From: a virus
Reading direction: 5' to 3' (one strand)
Virus record (IMG/VR): IMGVR_UViG_3300010354_000763
Location: 1 to 22,081 of that record
Length of the DNA: 22,081 nucleotides
The position numbers were made by a program, and so were the translations under genes. Positions 1 through 7,502 of the stretch are shown here, piece after piece. The notes under the pieces are model-generated. The model saw only the letters and a program-made list of their open reading frames with translations, was not told where the DNA came from and searched no databases. Within the stretch, counting starts at the first letter, position 1, and every line of letters starts with the position of its first letter.

Positions 1-1
1 A

Positions 2-3000
2 GGTTTTCAAGGAATCACCGGGAGCACCGGATTCCAGGGAAATCAAGGAGATCGAGGTAACGCTGTTTTAAATGGCTCAGCGGCTCCGAGCAGCGGCACA
101 GGCACAAACGGCGACTTCTTTATCGACACGTCTGAGTGGTCGATTTACGGACCCAAACAGAGTGGTTCTTGGCCGGGATCGAGTACGTCCTTAATCGGTC
201 CGCAGGGTGCAAAAGGCGACATCGGTCCTCAAGGTTTTACTGGCGTTCAGGGTGTTATAGGGCCGCAGGGATTTACCGGTCATCAAGGATTTACTGGTGC
301 TCAGGGTGTTACCGGCGTTCAGGGTTTCACCGGCGTTCAAGGCGCGATCGGACCCCAAGGATTCACCGGTAATCAAGGATCAATTGGCCCTCAAGGCTTT
401 ACCGGTGTTCAGGGATTCACGGGTGTTCAAGGTGCATTAGGTCCTCAAGGTGTCACCGGTTTCCAAGGACTGACGGGAGCTCAAGGAACTTTCGGAAACT
501 TTGGCGGTGATTCCCTTAAATACGTCTTTAAAAGCTACAGCGGCTCTCCTGGAACCGTAGCCGGAGATTGCGTTTTCAACAACGCATCAAACGCGTTAAC
601 AGACAAGATATACTTAGCCAAAACTGACGCTCAGTCTATCGCTGTATCTGCGTGGTTATTATCGCTGGATGACTCCTCTAATCCTGTTAAAGGATCCCTG
701 CGCATCTCGAAGGAGTACGCATCCGCAACGTTCACCGACTTCACCATAAATGGTGTTTCTGACAACACCGGATACGTTGATATATCGGTAACTAACGTAA
801 TCGCCGGAAGTGCATTTTCGAGCGGGGACAACGTAATTATTTCGTTTGCTCGAGCCGGTAATATCGGTTCTCAAGGTGTTGTTGGTCCTCAGGGCTTTAT
901 CGGAGCTCAGGGTATAATTGGACCTCAAGGACTTTCAGGCCCTCAAGGATTTACAGGAATTCAAGGACCAATCGGTCCTCAAGGTAATCGCGGTAATTCC
1001 GTCCTTAATGGCTCTGCGACGCCAAGTAGCGGTGACGGCACGAACGGGGATTTCTGGATTGATACGTCTGAGTGGTCAATCTACGGACCCAAGCAAAGCG
1101 GATCGTGGCCCTCTCCAGGCACCTCACTAATCGGACCTCAAGGTGCTAAAGGTGCGCAGGGCGCAACCGGCGCTCAGGGCGCTACTGGAACACAAGGCGC
1201 AGCCGGTGCGCAGGGCGCAACTGGCGCTCAGGGAGTATCCGGACCGCAAGGATTCACAGGCGTGCAGGGCGCGGTCGGGCCTCAAGGATTTACAGGAACT
1301 CAGGGATTTACGGGAGTTCAAGGTGCGTTAGGTCCTCAAGGGTTTACCGGCACACAAGGTATAATCGGGGTTCAAGGTTATCAGGGAACTTTCGGAAACT
1401 TTGGCGGCGATTCTCTTAGATATCAAGTTAAGGCATTCTCCGCCGCAGCGGTTGGAACCGGTGGTCTTGCGTTTAACGATACCGATGTAAACACCACTAC
1501 TAAGATCTATTTACACAAAACTGATGCTCAGAGCGCCACGGTTTCAGCCTGGCTTCTTGCACTCGACGACAGTACAAACGCGATCAAAGGATCGTTGAGA
1601 ATATCTCGAGAGTACGAATCGTCAACATTTGTTGATTATCAAATTACGTCGATTGTTGATACGACTAACTACGTTGAAGTGTCGGTAACTTACGTCATCG
1701 ACGCAGGTGATTTGACCGTCAACGATTACGTCGTAGTTTCGTTCGCACGCGCAGGTAATATCGGCTCTCAAGGCGTCTCTGGCGCACAAGGAGCGGTGGG
1801 CCCTCAGGGCTTTACGGGCGTGCAGGGTTCTGCGGGTGCTCAGGGAGTATCCGGACCGCAAGGATTCACAGGCGTTCAAGGATTCACGGGTGTTCAGGGC
1901 TTTACCGGTGCCCAAGGCGCGGTTGGTCCCCAAGGCTTTACTGGTGTTCAAGGATTTACAGGCGTTCAAGGCTCGATTGGTCCGCAAGGATTTACAGGCG
2001 TACAGGGATTTACAGGTGCTCAAGGCGCGCTTGGTCCGCAAGGAAATACCGGTAACGCCGTTCTCAACGGAGCTGCGGCCCCGGGCGGTGCTAACGGAAC
2101 TAACGGAGATTTCTGGATAGACACATCTGAGTGGACTATCTACGGGCCTAAGCAGAGCGGATCGTGGCCATCTCCGGGAACATCCTTAATCGGACCTCAG
2201 GGAGCTAAAGGATCTCAAGGCGCAATCGGACCGCAAGGTTTCACCGGTGCTCAAGGCTTTACCGGCGCACAAGGATCTACAGGGTCACAAGGATTTACCG
2301 GCGTTCAAGGCGCAACCGGTTCGCAAGGATTCACGGGTGTCCAAGGATTTACGGGCGCTCAAGGTGTTATTGGTCCTCAAGGCTTCACCGGAGTACAAGG
2401 ATTTACCGGTGTTCAGGGCTCAATCGGGCCACAAGGTTTCACCGGAGTACAGGGCGCTTTAGGCCCTCAAGGCTTTACCGGAGTACAAGGATTTACGGGT
2501 GTGCAAGGCGCGCTTGGTCCTCAGGGGTTCACAGGCGTTCAAGGCTTTACAGGCGCGCAGGGATTTACCGGTGCTCAAGGATTTACCGGCGTTCAAGGCG
2601 CGCTCGGACCCCAAGGTTTTACGGGGGTTCAAGGATTTACGGGCGCGCAAGGCGCAATTGGTCCGCAAGGTTTCACAGGAGTTCAGGGTTTCACCGGCAC
2701 GCAGGGGCCGATAGGGCCGCAAGGTTTCACCGGAACTCAGGGAACGTTTGGCAACTTTGGCGGCGATTCGCTGAAGTACACGTTTAAGGGTTACAGCGGT
2801 TCGCCGTCAACAGGGGCCGGGGATTGCACGTTCAACGACACTACGAACGCGCTTACGTCTAAAATCTATTTCGCAAAGACGGATGCGCAGTCCACGGCTG
2901 TAGCGGCATGGCTGCTCGCGCTCGACGATTCAACAAATACGGTAAAGGGTTCGCTCCGCATCTCCAAAGAGTATGCGTCGGCCACCTACACGGACTTCAC

Positions 3001-3859
3001 GATCAGCAGCGTGACGGATCAGACGGGCTACGTTGAGGTTGTCGTATCAAACGTAGTGGCGGGCAGCGCGTTCACCGCGCTTGATAGCATTATTGTATCT
3101 TTTGCTCGGTCTGGTGACGTTGGGCCGCAAGGTGCGAAGGGTGCTCAAGGCGCTATCGGTCCTCAAGGCTTCACGGGTGTTCAGGGCTTTACGGGTACTC
3201 AAGGCGCGCTTGGTCCCCAAGGATTTACGGGTGTCCAAGGCTTTACCGGTGTTCAGGGTGCAATAGGTCCTCAGGGTTTCACCGGAGTTCAGGGGTTCAC
3301 GGGCGTTCAAGGCTCAACGGGACCCCAAGGATTTACAGGCGTACAGGGCTTTACAGGCGTACAAGGCGCGATAGGACCCCAAGGCTTTACTGGTGTTCAG
3401 GGATTCACCGGTGTGCAGGGCGCCATTGGACCCCAAGGATTTACAGGCGTTCAGGGTGCAATCGGTCCGCAAGGCTTCACCGGTGTTCAAGGAGCGATTG
3501 GACCTCAGGGAGCTCCGGGTACAACAGATCACGGCGCGCTTACCGGCTTAGGTGACGACGACCACACGATCTACGCGGCCATAACGCCCACTACATCTAG
3601 CCGAAATATTATTCGCGGATCCACTTCCGGCGTCACCGGACTTACGATTAGAAACGCTTCGTCCGGCGACTTCATATTAGAACTAAGGAACGCCGCAAAT
3701 ACCACCGTAGTATCTGTTACGGACGACGGCGTAATGAAGGCGAAGGGGTTTAACTCGGACTCGCAAAAGGTGATCAACGTTTTAGATCCTACGGCAAACC
3801 AGGATGCGGCGACGAAGTATTACGTGGACAACGTGACAATTGACGGCGGAACCTACTGA
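2..3859 (+). CDS. Collagen-like phage tail fibre protein (5' end outside window)
   Basis: The frame is open from base 2 to the TGA at 3857-3859, giving 1285 residues in the window with the N-terminus missing. A GTG at 1262 lies in the middle of the repeat and is not a credible start. Most of the protein is uninterrupted Gly-X-Y triplets, chiefly GFT, GVQ, GAI/GAL and GPQ, which should form a collagen triple helix. The triplets are broken by two globular modules, each present three times and listed separately. The C-terminal ~115 residues are typical of phage fibres: DHGALTGLGDDDH, then a beta-rich part, then LDPTANQDAATKYYVDN just before the end. Lysine in the Y position (GAKG) is seen only directly after modules. 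By family it is a virion surface fibre, probably used for host attachment. The fibre call is firm; which fibre it is remains unknown. Confidence 0.9.
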   Translation, partial: GFQGITGSTGFQGNQGDRGNAVLNGSAAPSSGTGTNGDFFIDTSEWSIYGPKQSGSWPGSSTSLIGPQGAKGDIGPQGFTGVQGVIGPQGFTGHQGFTGAQGVTGVQGFTGVQGAIGPQGFTGNQGSIGPQGFTGVQGFTGVQGALGPQGVTGFQGLTGAQGTFGNFGGDSLKYVFKSYSGSPGTVAGDCVFNNASNALTDKIYLAKTDAQSIAVSAWLLSLDDSSNPVKGSLRISKEYASATFTDFTINGVSDNTGYVDISVTNVIAGSAFSSGDNVIISFARAGNIGSQGVVGPQGFIGAQGIIGPQGLSGPQGFTGIQGPIGPQGNRGNSVLNGSATPSSGDGTNGDFWIDTSEWSIYGPKQSGSWPSPGTSLIGPQGAKGAQGATGAQGATGTQGAAGAQGATGAQGVSGPQGFTGVQGAVGPQGFTGTQGFTGVQGALGPQGFTGTQGIIGVQGYQGTFGNFGGDSLRYQVKAFSAAAVGTGGLAFNDTDVNTTTKIYLHKTDAQSATVSAWLLALDDSTNAIKGSLRISREYESSTFVDYQITSIVDTTNYVEVSVTYVIDAGDLTVNDYVVVSFARAGNIGSQGVSGAQGAVGPQGFTGVQGSAGAQGVSGPQGFTGVQGFTGVQGFTGAQGAVGPQGFTGVQGFTGVQGSIGPQGFTGVQGFTGAQGALGPQGNTGNAVLNGAAAPGGANGTNGDFWIDTSEWTIYGPKQSGSWPSPGTSLIGPQGAKGSQGAIGPQGFTGAQGFTGAQGSTGSQGFTGVQGATGSQGFTGVQGFTGAQGVIGPQGFTGVQGFTGVQGSIGPQGFTGVQGALGPQGFTGVQGFTGVQGALGPQGFTGVQGFTGAQGFTGAQGFTGVQGALGPQGFTGVQGFTGAQGAIGPQGFTGVQGFTGTQGPIGPQGFTGTQGTFGNFGGDSLKYTFKGYSGSPSTGAGDCTFNDTTNALTSKIYFAKTDAQSTAVAAWLLALDDSTNTVKGSLRISKEYASATYTDFTISSVTDQTGYVEVVVSNVVAGSAFTALDSIIVSFARSGDVGPQGAKGAQGAIGPQGFTGVQGFTGTQGALGPQGFTGVQGFTGVQGAIGPQGFTGVQGFTGVQGSTGPQGFTGVQGFTGVQGAIGPQGFTGVQGFTGVQGAIGPQGFTGVQGAIGPQGFTGVQGAIGPQGAPGTTDHGALTGLGDDDHTIYAAITPTTSSRNIIRGSTSGVTGLTIRNASSGDFILELRNAANTTVVSVTDDGVMKAKGFNSDSQKVINVLDPTANQDAATKYYVDNVTIDGGTY
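56..208 (+). repeat. Fibre module A, copy 1 (51 residues)
   Basis: This is the first of three 153-bp in-frame copies inside the collagen-like gene. It runs from GNAVLNG through GDFFIDTSEWSIYGPK to SLIGPQG. The core, a GDFW-IDT followed by IYGPK pattern, is a small module often seen between collagen-like stretches of phage fibres. Its function is unknown; it may act as a trimer-registering knot between helical rods. Confidence 0.8.
488..868 (+). repeat. Fibre module B, copy 1 (127 residues)
   Basis: This is the first of three copies of a ~126-residue beta-rich module. It starts with TFGNFGGDSLKY and ends with ISFARAGNIG, with conserved KIY..KTDAQS and W-LL-LDDS-N--KGSLRIS in between. Collagen triplets lie on both sides. 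It looks like a beta-sandwich inserted into the rod. I cannot assign it to a named family. Confidence 0.8.
992..1144 (+). repeat. Fibre module A, copy 2
   Basis: This second 153-bp copy begins GNSVLNGSATPSSGDGTNG and ends SLIGPQG. It has the same length as copies 1 and 3 and starts 936 bp after copy 1. It is followed immediately by a GAKG triplet, as are the other two copies. Confidence 0.8.
1388..1765 (+). repeat. Fibre module B, copy 2
   Basis: This second copy (126 residues) begins TFGNFGGDSLRYQVK and ends SFARAGNIG. It is one residue shorter than copies 1 and 3 and visibly more diverged in its middle, for example KIYLHKTDAQSATVSAWLL and the SIVDTTNYVEVSV stretch. The ends are nearly identical to the other copies. 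Confidence 0.8.
2051..2203 (+). repeat. Fibre module A, copy 3
   Basis: This third 153-bp copy begins GNAVLNGAAAPGG and ends SLIGPQG, again followed by GAKG. After it comes the longest uninterrupted collagen stretch in the window, about 180 Gly-X-Y triplets running to module B copy 3. Confidence 0.8.
2744..3124 (+). repeat. Fibre module B, copy 3
   Basis: This third copy (127 residues) begins TFGNFGGDSLKYTFKGYSG, closely like copy 1, and ends SFARSGDVG. It is followed by GPQGAKG and about 130 further collagen triplets that lead to the C-terminal fibre tip domain. Confidence 0.8.
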
Positions 3860-3876
3860 GCTAGAATAGGCATCAT

Positions 3877-4230
3877 ATGGCTAACAGAATTGTCCTTCGT
3901 AGATCGACGGTATCCAACACAGCGCTTCCGACGAGCGGCGTTCTTGTGGGCGAGATCTTCGCAAACACCGCCGATCTTAAGTTATTTTTAGGGACCGGCA
4001 CCACCACTACCGCAGAGATAGCCTATGTCGGATTTTCAGAGTACACCGCATTAGGTACTTTGCTTATAGGCGATGGTGGTGGCAACGTTACAAAAATACA
4101 AACCGACAACGCGACGGATGGCGATGTACTAACCTACGACGCCAACAACGACCCTCCGATATTCTGGGCCACACCCACCGGAGGTGCCGGGTCCGACGAA
4201 ACCGCCATAGCCTGGTTCCTAGGAGTCTGA
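3877..4230 (+). CDS. Small fibre protein, Mtd N-terminal-domain-like
   Basis: This 117-residue protein starts at ATG 3877, 17 bp after the collagen-like gene. Its first ~45 residues, with MANRIVLRRST, a GVLVGEIFANT stretch and KLFLGTGTT, resemble the N-terminal beta domain found on many phage fibre and tropism-determinant proteins (pattern RR.T...P..GE......KL..G). The rest has a glycine-rich turn (GDGGGN) and an acidic linker ending FLGV. It probably acts as a fibre adaptor or short virion attachment protein. The family assignment is by eye. The next gene begins 2 bp after its stop, so the two are probably co-translated. Confidence 0.6.
   Translation: MANRIVLRRSTVSNTALPTSGVLVGEIFANTADLKLFLGTGTTTTAEIAYVGFSEYTALGTLLIGDGGGNVTKIQTDNATDGDVLTYDANNDPPIFWATPTGGAGSDETAIAWFLGV
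4221..4225 (+). promoter_or_regulatory. Shine-Dalgarno for the LRR fibre gene
   Basis: AGGAG lies 6 nt before the ATG at 4232, inside the last codons of the preceding gene. It supports that start. Confidence 0.7.
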
Positions 4231-4231
4231 T

Positions 4232-6877
4232 ATGCCAAGTCGTGGCAATAACGGATATATTGGTGGTGTTGATCCGAGAAGCAAGGGAGAGTCGGCTGAC
4301 GCTATATTTAATTCTAGAGATCACGCATTCTGCGTGAGTTCTGGGGATGTGGCGCCGATCGACAGCTTTGAGTACGACGACCCCTACGTAGCACCTACAA
4401 ACGGCGGGGGATCTGGCGCAACTGCTACCGTCTCTTTAAAGAACGGATCAGTATCGTCTGTCGTAATGACTAACTTAGGAACTGGCTACACATCTGATCC
4501 TACTGTGTCGTTCAGCGGCGGTGGCGGCTCAGGTGCCGAGGGTTACGTAACAAGATCACAGACAAACCAAAACATAACCGCGGTAAACAACTACTACCAA
4601 ATTTACGACGTTGAAATCTTGTACGGAGGCGAAGGCTACACCTCGGCTCCGACGATAACATTTTCTGCTCCTGCTGCTGGCGGAACCACGGCAACCGTAA
4701 CAAGCACCACAATTACTGGCGGCGTCCTTACCGGCATTACGTTTGGCACGACAGGAACTCGATATACCGGTCACCCGACAATAACAATATCAACATCGGG
4801 AAACACAAAACCAGCTCAGGTTATTACGAAGATTCGAAACGGATCTGGCTACACATCGGCACCTAACGTCGCATTTAGCGGAGGTAACGGAGCTAACGCC
4901 GCGGCCACGGCGTATATTCAAGCTGAACTAGATACTGTTACTATTACAGCAAACGGCTCCGGATACACGTCCGCGCCTACGGTAACTATACCGGGAATGA
5001 ACGAAGCTGCGACCGCGACTGCGACTATTTCTGGCGGACAAGTAACAGCCATATCGATAAGTAACTGTACTAATTTATACATGGAGCCGCCGACAATAAC
5101 GATAGGCGGTTGGCCTGCCCTTCCCTCTGTTTCTAACGGAGATCAGAAGTTTGTAGGAGCTTACGCAGTATTTAACAATAATTCAAACTTCGTGGCTGTT
5201 CAATGTCAAGGCGCGTACACAGTGGACTGGGGCGACGGAACATCTAGTAATGCCACGTCAAATACGGTAGCCTATAAGCAATATACGACCACAGAATATG
5301 CTGCTATATCGGGACAAAGCGCATTTAGAGGTTATAAGGTTGTAATAATTACCATAACGCCGCAAGCTGGCTCAAATCTTACTTCTATTAGTCTTAATGT
5401 AAAACATAACCAAGCTGGATTAGCTGATTATATTTCTGGCTGGTTAGACATAAAAGTTGCTGGTCAGAATTTAACTGCGTTGACGATCGGGGGAACCAAC
5501 ACTGCGGTCAGATCCGGCATGCTTGAAAGATTTGAGTTTGTAGGGACAAATACAGGATTTGTCAGTTGGACTTATCTATTTGAATATTGCTATAATCTAA
5601 GAAAAATTGTATCGCTTCCTCCAGGAACTCCTACAAATCTCACAGAGGCATTTTTAAATTGTTCTTCGCTAAGAACAATCCCTAATTTTACAACTTCCGG
5701 GATAACTACGTTATCTAATACATTTTCCGGCTGCGGCGCCCTGAGAAGGGTTCCACCGATAACGTCAACAACGATAACCACCTTTGCTTCAGCGTTTAAT
5801 AACTGTAAATCTCTGGAGGTAGCGCCGGTAATAATAACGTCGTCAGCGACAAACATAACCAGTGCGTTCACTAATAACTACAAGCTTCAAAGGTTGCCCC
5901 CGATGGACACTATAAATGTCACGTCGGCAAATAGTGCCTTTTCTAATTGCTACTCTATTTTAGAAGTTCCAGACCTAGATCTCAGAAGCTGCACAAATAC
6001 GACTAGCATGTTTTCAGTTTGTCCTCGGTTAAAATCAGTTGGTTATTTAAATACTTCTGCCGCGACTAATATGAGCGGTATGTTTTCGGCTTGCTATAAT
6101 CTAAAAAAAGTAGCGTATATAAATACGTCAAAAGCGACGTCACTCTTTGGATTATTTAGCGGCTGTTACTCGCTCGAAGAGGTCCCGCCGATTGATGCGA
6201 CCAGCGCGACGTCGATCAACAGCATATTTTCTTCGTGCTACTCTTTGAAGTCCGTCTCTATATTAAACACCACCAGATGCAGCGAGTTCGGTTCCGCGTT
6301 TTCTCAGTGTCAAAGTCTGTCGGATCCGCCCTGGTTCGATACGTCAAGAGCGACAAATGTAAGTAGTATGTTCGATAGCTGCGTTTCTCTTAAAACAATT
6401 CCTCAATACAGCTTTGTTTTAACAACATCACTCGCTAGTGTGTACGGCAACTGCACGTCACTCTCGCTTATCCCAAAAATAATAGCCACTAAAGCAACAG
6501 ACCTTTCGAATGTTTTTTATAACGATCAAACCATCACTCTTATTGACGGCATCACACTTGGCGCGGCCACAACTGCCGGTCAGATGTTTTTTGGTAATAC
6601 AAGCTTAACTCAGATGCCTATTTTAGATTTAAGCACGATCACCTCTGGTGCCACATCTTTTTGCACAAACAACAATGTTCGATCAGGTTATACGACAGGA
6701 ATGCGATACGGGCATTCTTATCAAAACTGCAAATTAGCTGCCGCCGAACTTGACACTATTTACACAAATTTAGGAACTGCGGTGGGATCTCAAACCATCA
6801 CGGTTACGGGCAATTGGGGGACCGCGACGGATACTCCCTCTATTGCAACTGCAAAAGGATGGACGGTAAGTGGCTGA
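4232..6877 (+). CDS. Phage fibre protein with beta repeats, PKD-like segment and BspA-type LRR array
   Basis: This 881-residue protein starts at ATG 4232 behind a good AGGAG. Residues ~1-50 are a unique N-terminus, perhaps for virion attachment. Residues ~55-295 hold glycine-rich beta repeats around a GSGYTSAPTVTI-like core. Residues ~305-395 contain YTVDWGDGT, the signature turn of PKD-like domains. Residues ~469-804 are fourteen 24-residue repeats of the BspA/DUF285 surface-protein type (F..C.SL..VP.ID...-T). Residues ~810-881 form a C-terminal cap. BspA-type LRRs are known from bacterial surface and adhesion proteins, so a receptor-binding role is likely but inferred. GC content drops within the gene, from ~57% in the beta repeats to ~35% in parts of the LRR, suggesting domain acquisition. 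Confidence 0.82.
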   Translation: MPSRGNNGYIGGVDPRSKGESADAIFNSRDHAFCVSSGDVAPIDSFEYDDPYVAPTNGGGSGATATVSLKNGSVSSVVMTNLGTGYTSDPTVSFSGGGGSGAEGYVTRSQTNQNITAVNNYYQIYDVEILYGGEGYTSAPTITFSAPAAGGTTATVTSTTITGGVLTGITFGTTGTRYTGHPTITISTSGNTKPAQVITKIRNGSGYTSAPNVAFSGGNGANAAATAYIQAELDTVTITANGSGYTSAPTVTIPGMNEAATATATISGGQVTAISISNCTNLYMEPPTITIGGWPALPSVSNGDQKFVGAYAVFNNNSNFVAVQCQGAYTVDWGDGTSSNATSNTVAYKQYTTTEYAAISGQSAFRGYKVVIITITPQAGSNLTSISLNVKHNQAGLADYISGWLDIKVAGQNLTALTIGGTNTAVRSGMLERFEFVGTNTGFVSWTYLFEYCYNLRKIVSLPPGTPTNLTEAFLNCSSLRTIPNFTTSGITTLSNTFSGCGALRRVPPITSTTITTFASAFNNCKSLEVAPVIITSSATNITSAFTNNYKLQRLPPMDTINVTSANSAFSNCYSILEVPDLDLRSCTNTTSMFSVCPRLKSVGYLNTSAATNMSGMFSACYNLKKVAYINTSKATSLFGLFSGCYSLEEVPPIDATSATSINSIFSSCYSLKSVSILNTTRCSEFGSAFSQCQSLSDPPWFDTSRATNVSSMFDSCVSLKTIPQYSFVLTTSLASVYGNCTSLSLIPKIIATKATDLSNVFYNDQTITLIDGITLGAATTAGQMFFGNTSLTQMPILDLSTITSGATSFCTNNNVRSGYTTGMRYGHSYQNCKLAAAELDTIYTNLGTAVGSQTITVTGNWGTATDTPSIATAKGWTVSG
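4400..5115 (+). repeat. Glycine-rich beta repeats (GSGYTSAPTVTI type)
   Basis: There are about five imperfect in-frame copies: GTGYTSDPTVSFSG, GEGYTSAPTITFSA, GTRYTGHPTITIS, GSGYTSAPNVAFSG and GSGYTSAPTVTIPG, with a degenerate last one ending EPPTITIGG. Stretches of GGSGATATV type separate them. Such repeats are common in phage tail and fibre proteins. Confidence 0.75.
5636..6643 (+). repeat. Fourteen tandem 24-residue BspA-type leucine-rich repeats
   Basis: The array starts NLTEAFLNCSSLRTIP and keeps a strict 24-residue period with no indels, each unit ending in T or S. The consensus is xxSxxFSxCxSLxxVPxIxTSxAT. The Cys at position 9 is present in most units and lost in units 4, 13 and 14 (TNNYKL, YNDQTI, FGNTSL). 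Confidence 0.8.
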
Positions 6878-7145
6878 TACAGATTTTAACTCCTACAAAC
6901 CGGACGGCTTCTTTAAGTCGTACGAAACGTACATCGCGCACGGCCCGAACTTCGTGAAGCACAAAGATTTCGAGCTCTACCGCGACGAGAAGGATTCGTA
7001 TACGCTGCCCATCGACGGGTGGTACTGGTTCGATTCCGAGGAGGAGGCGTGCACCTTCTTTGGATTTCCCTACGTGCCGTACGAAGATCGGCAAGGATGG
7101 GAACTTGGAACCGTGCCGCCTGGATATCAATTTCCGAGTAACTAA
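6870..7145 (+). CDS. Small conserved-looking phage protein, unknown function
   Basis: This 91-residue, acidic and aromatic-rich protein starts with GTG at 6870, overlaps the previous stop by 8 nt, and has an AAGGA upstream. It shows DGFFKSYETYIAHGP near the N-terminus, DGWYWFDSEEEACTFFG in the middle and a short Pro/Gly tail. There is no signal peptide or membrane segment. The dense aromatic core suggests a compact folded domain. Position between a fibre gene and a beta-sandwich virion protein suggests a structural or fibre-associated role, but I do not recognise the family. Confidence 0.6.
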   Translation: MADTDFNSYKPDGFFKSYETYIAHGPNFVKHKDFELYRDEKDSYTLPIDGWYWFDSEEEACTFFGFPYVPYEDRQGWELGTVPPGYQFPSN

Positions 7146-7468
7146 TGGCTAACACATTTAAAAGTTCAGGCGTCAAGCTAAGCTCGACCACGGCGACGAA
7201 TCTTTACTCGGTCCCCGTGTCCACGACCGCGGTTGTTAAAAGCGTGTACGTAGCAAACATACACGTCTCAGCAACGGCCACGATCGACGTGTACTACACA
7301 CGCAGCTCGGTAGACTACTACATCATCAAGGGCGCCACGGTGCCGGTATCCACGACTCTTCAGGTTGTGACCGAGTCGTTGGTGCTTCAGGCGTCAGACG
7401 TCCTTAAGGTGAAGGCATCGGCGGCAGATAGATTAGATTGCACGGCGTCGTATCTTGAAATAACCTGA
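7145..7468 (+). CDS. Small beta-rich virion-type protein
   Basis: This 107-residue protein starts at ATG 7145, whose A is the last base of the preceding TAA (TAATG coupling). The sequence is Ser/Thr/Val-rich alternating beta strands: SGVKLSSTTATNLYSVPVST, then VKSVYVANI, YYIIKGATVPVSTT and a C-terminal LDCTASYLEIT. This layout (…TTA..LY.VP..TTA.VKS…, …LEAGD.LKV.AS…SYLE) matches small proteins common near fibre genes of tailed phages, probably a beta-sandwich. A virion-surface role is inferred from that and from the location. Confidence 0.6.
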   Translation: MANTFKSSGVKLSSTTATNLYSVPVSTTAVVKSVYVANIHVSATATIDVYYTRSSVDYYIIKGATVPVSTTLQVVTESLVLQASDVLKVKASAADRLDCTASYLEIT

Positions 7469-7476
7469 TCGACATG

Positions 7477-7501
7477 GTAAGAACTCTCTGCGAGGGCTTA
7501 C
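7477..7501 (+). promoter_or_regulatory. RNA hairpin overlapping the ribosome-binding site of the first glycosyltransferase
   Basis: GTAAG (7477-7481) can pair with CTTAC (7497-7501), and CTC (7484-7486) with GAG (7492-7494), across two A-G mismatches and a 5-nt loop. The likely Shine-Dalgarno GAGGG (7492-7496) lies inside the structure and the GTG start is at 7503. It may restrict translation initiation. There is no U-tract, so it is not a typical terminator. Confidence 0.35.
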
Positions 7502-7502
7502 C

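Noticed and set aside
1622-2041. Long antisense and alternate-frame reading frames across the collagen region
   Set aside because: They are by-products of a short-period coding repeat that keeps other frames free of stops; their products are low-complexity (for example repeated ACKSLRT-like units).
2204-2743. CRISPR-like array
   Set aside because: The repetition is a coding repeat of 9-18 residues with no unique spacers and variable silent sites; no cas operon is present.
1262-3859. Collagen-like gene starting at a GTG at 1262
   Set aside because: The same frame is open to base 2 with identical repeat and module structure, so the GTG is an internal valine of the repeat.
3877-6877. Diversity-generating retroelement acting on the fibre genes
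   Set aside because: I found no reverse transcriptase gene and no template/variable repeat pair in the window; the Mtd-like similarity concerns only a common N-terminal fibre domain.
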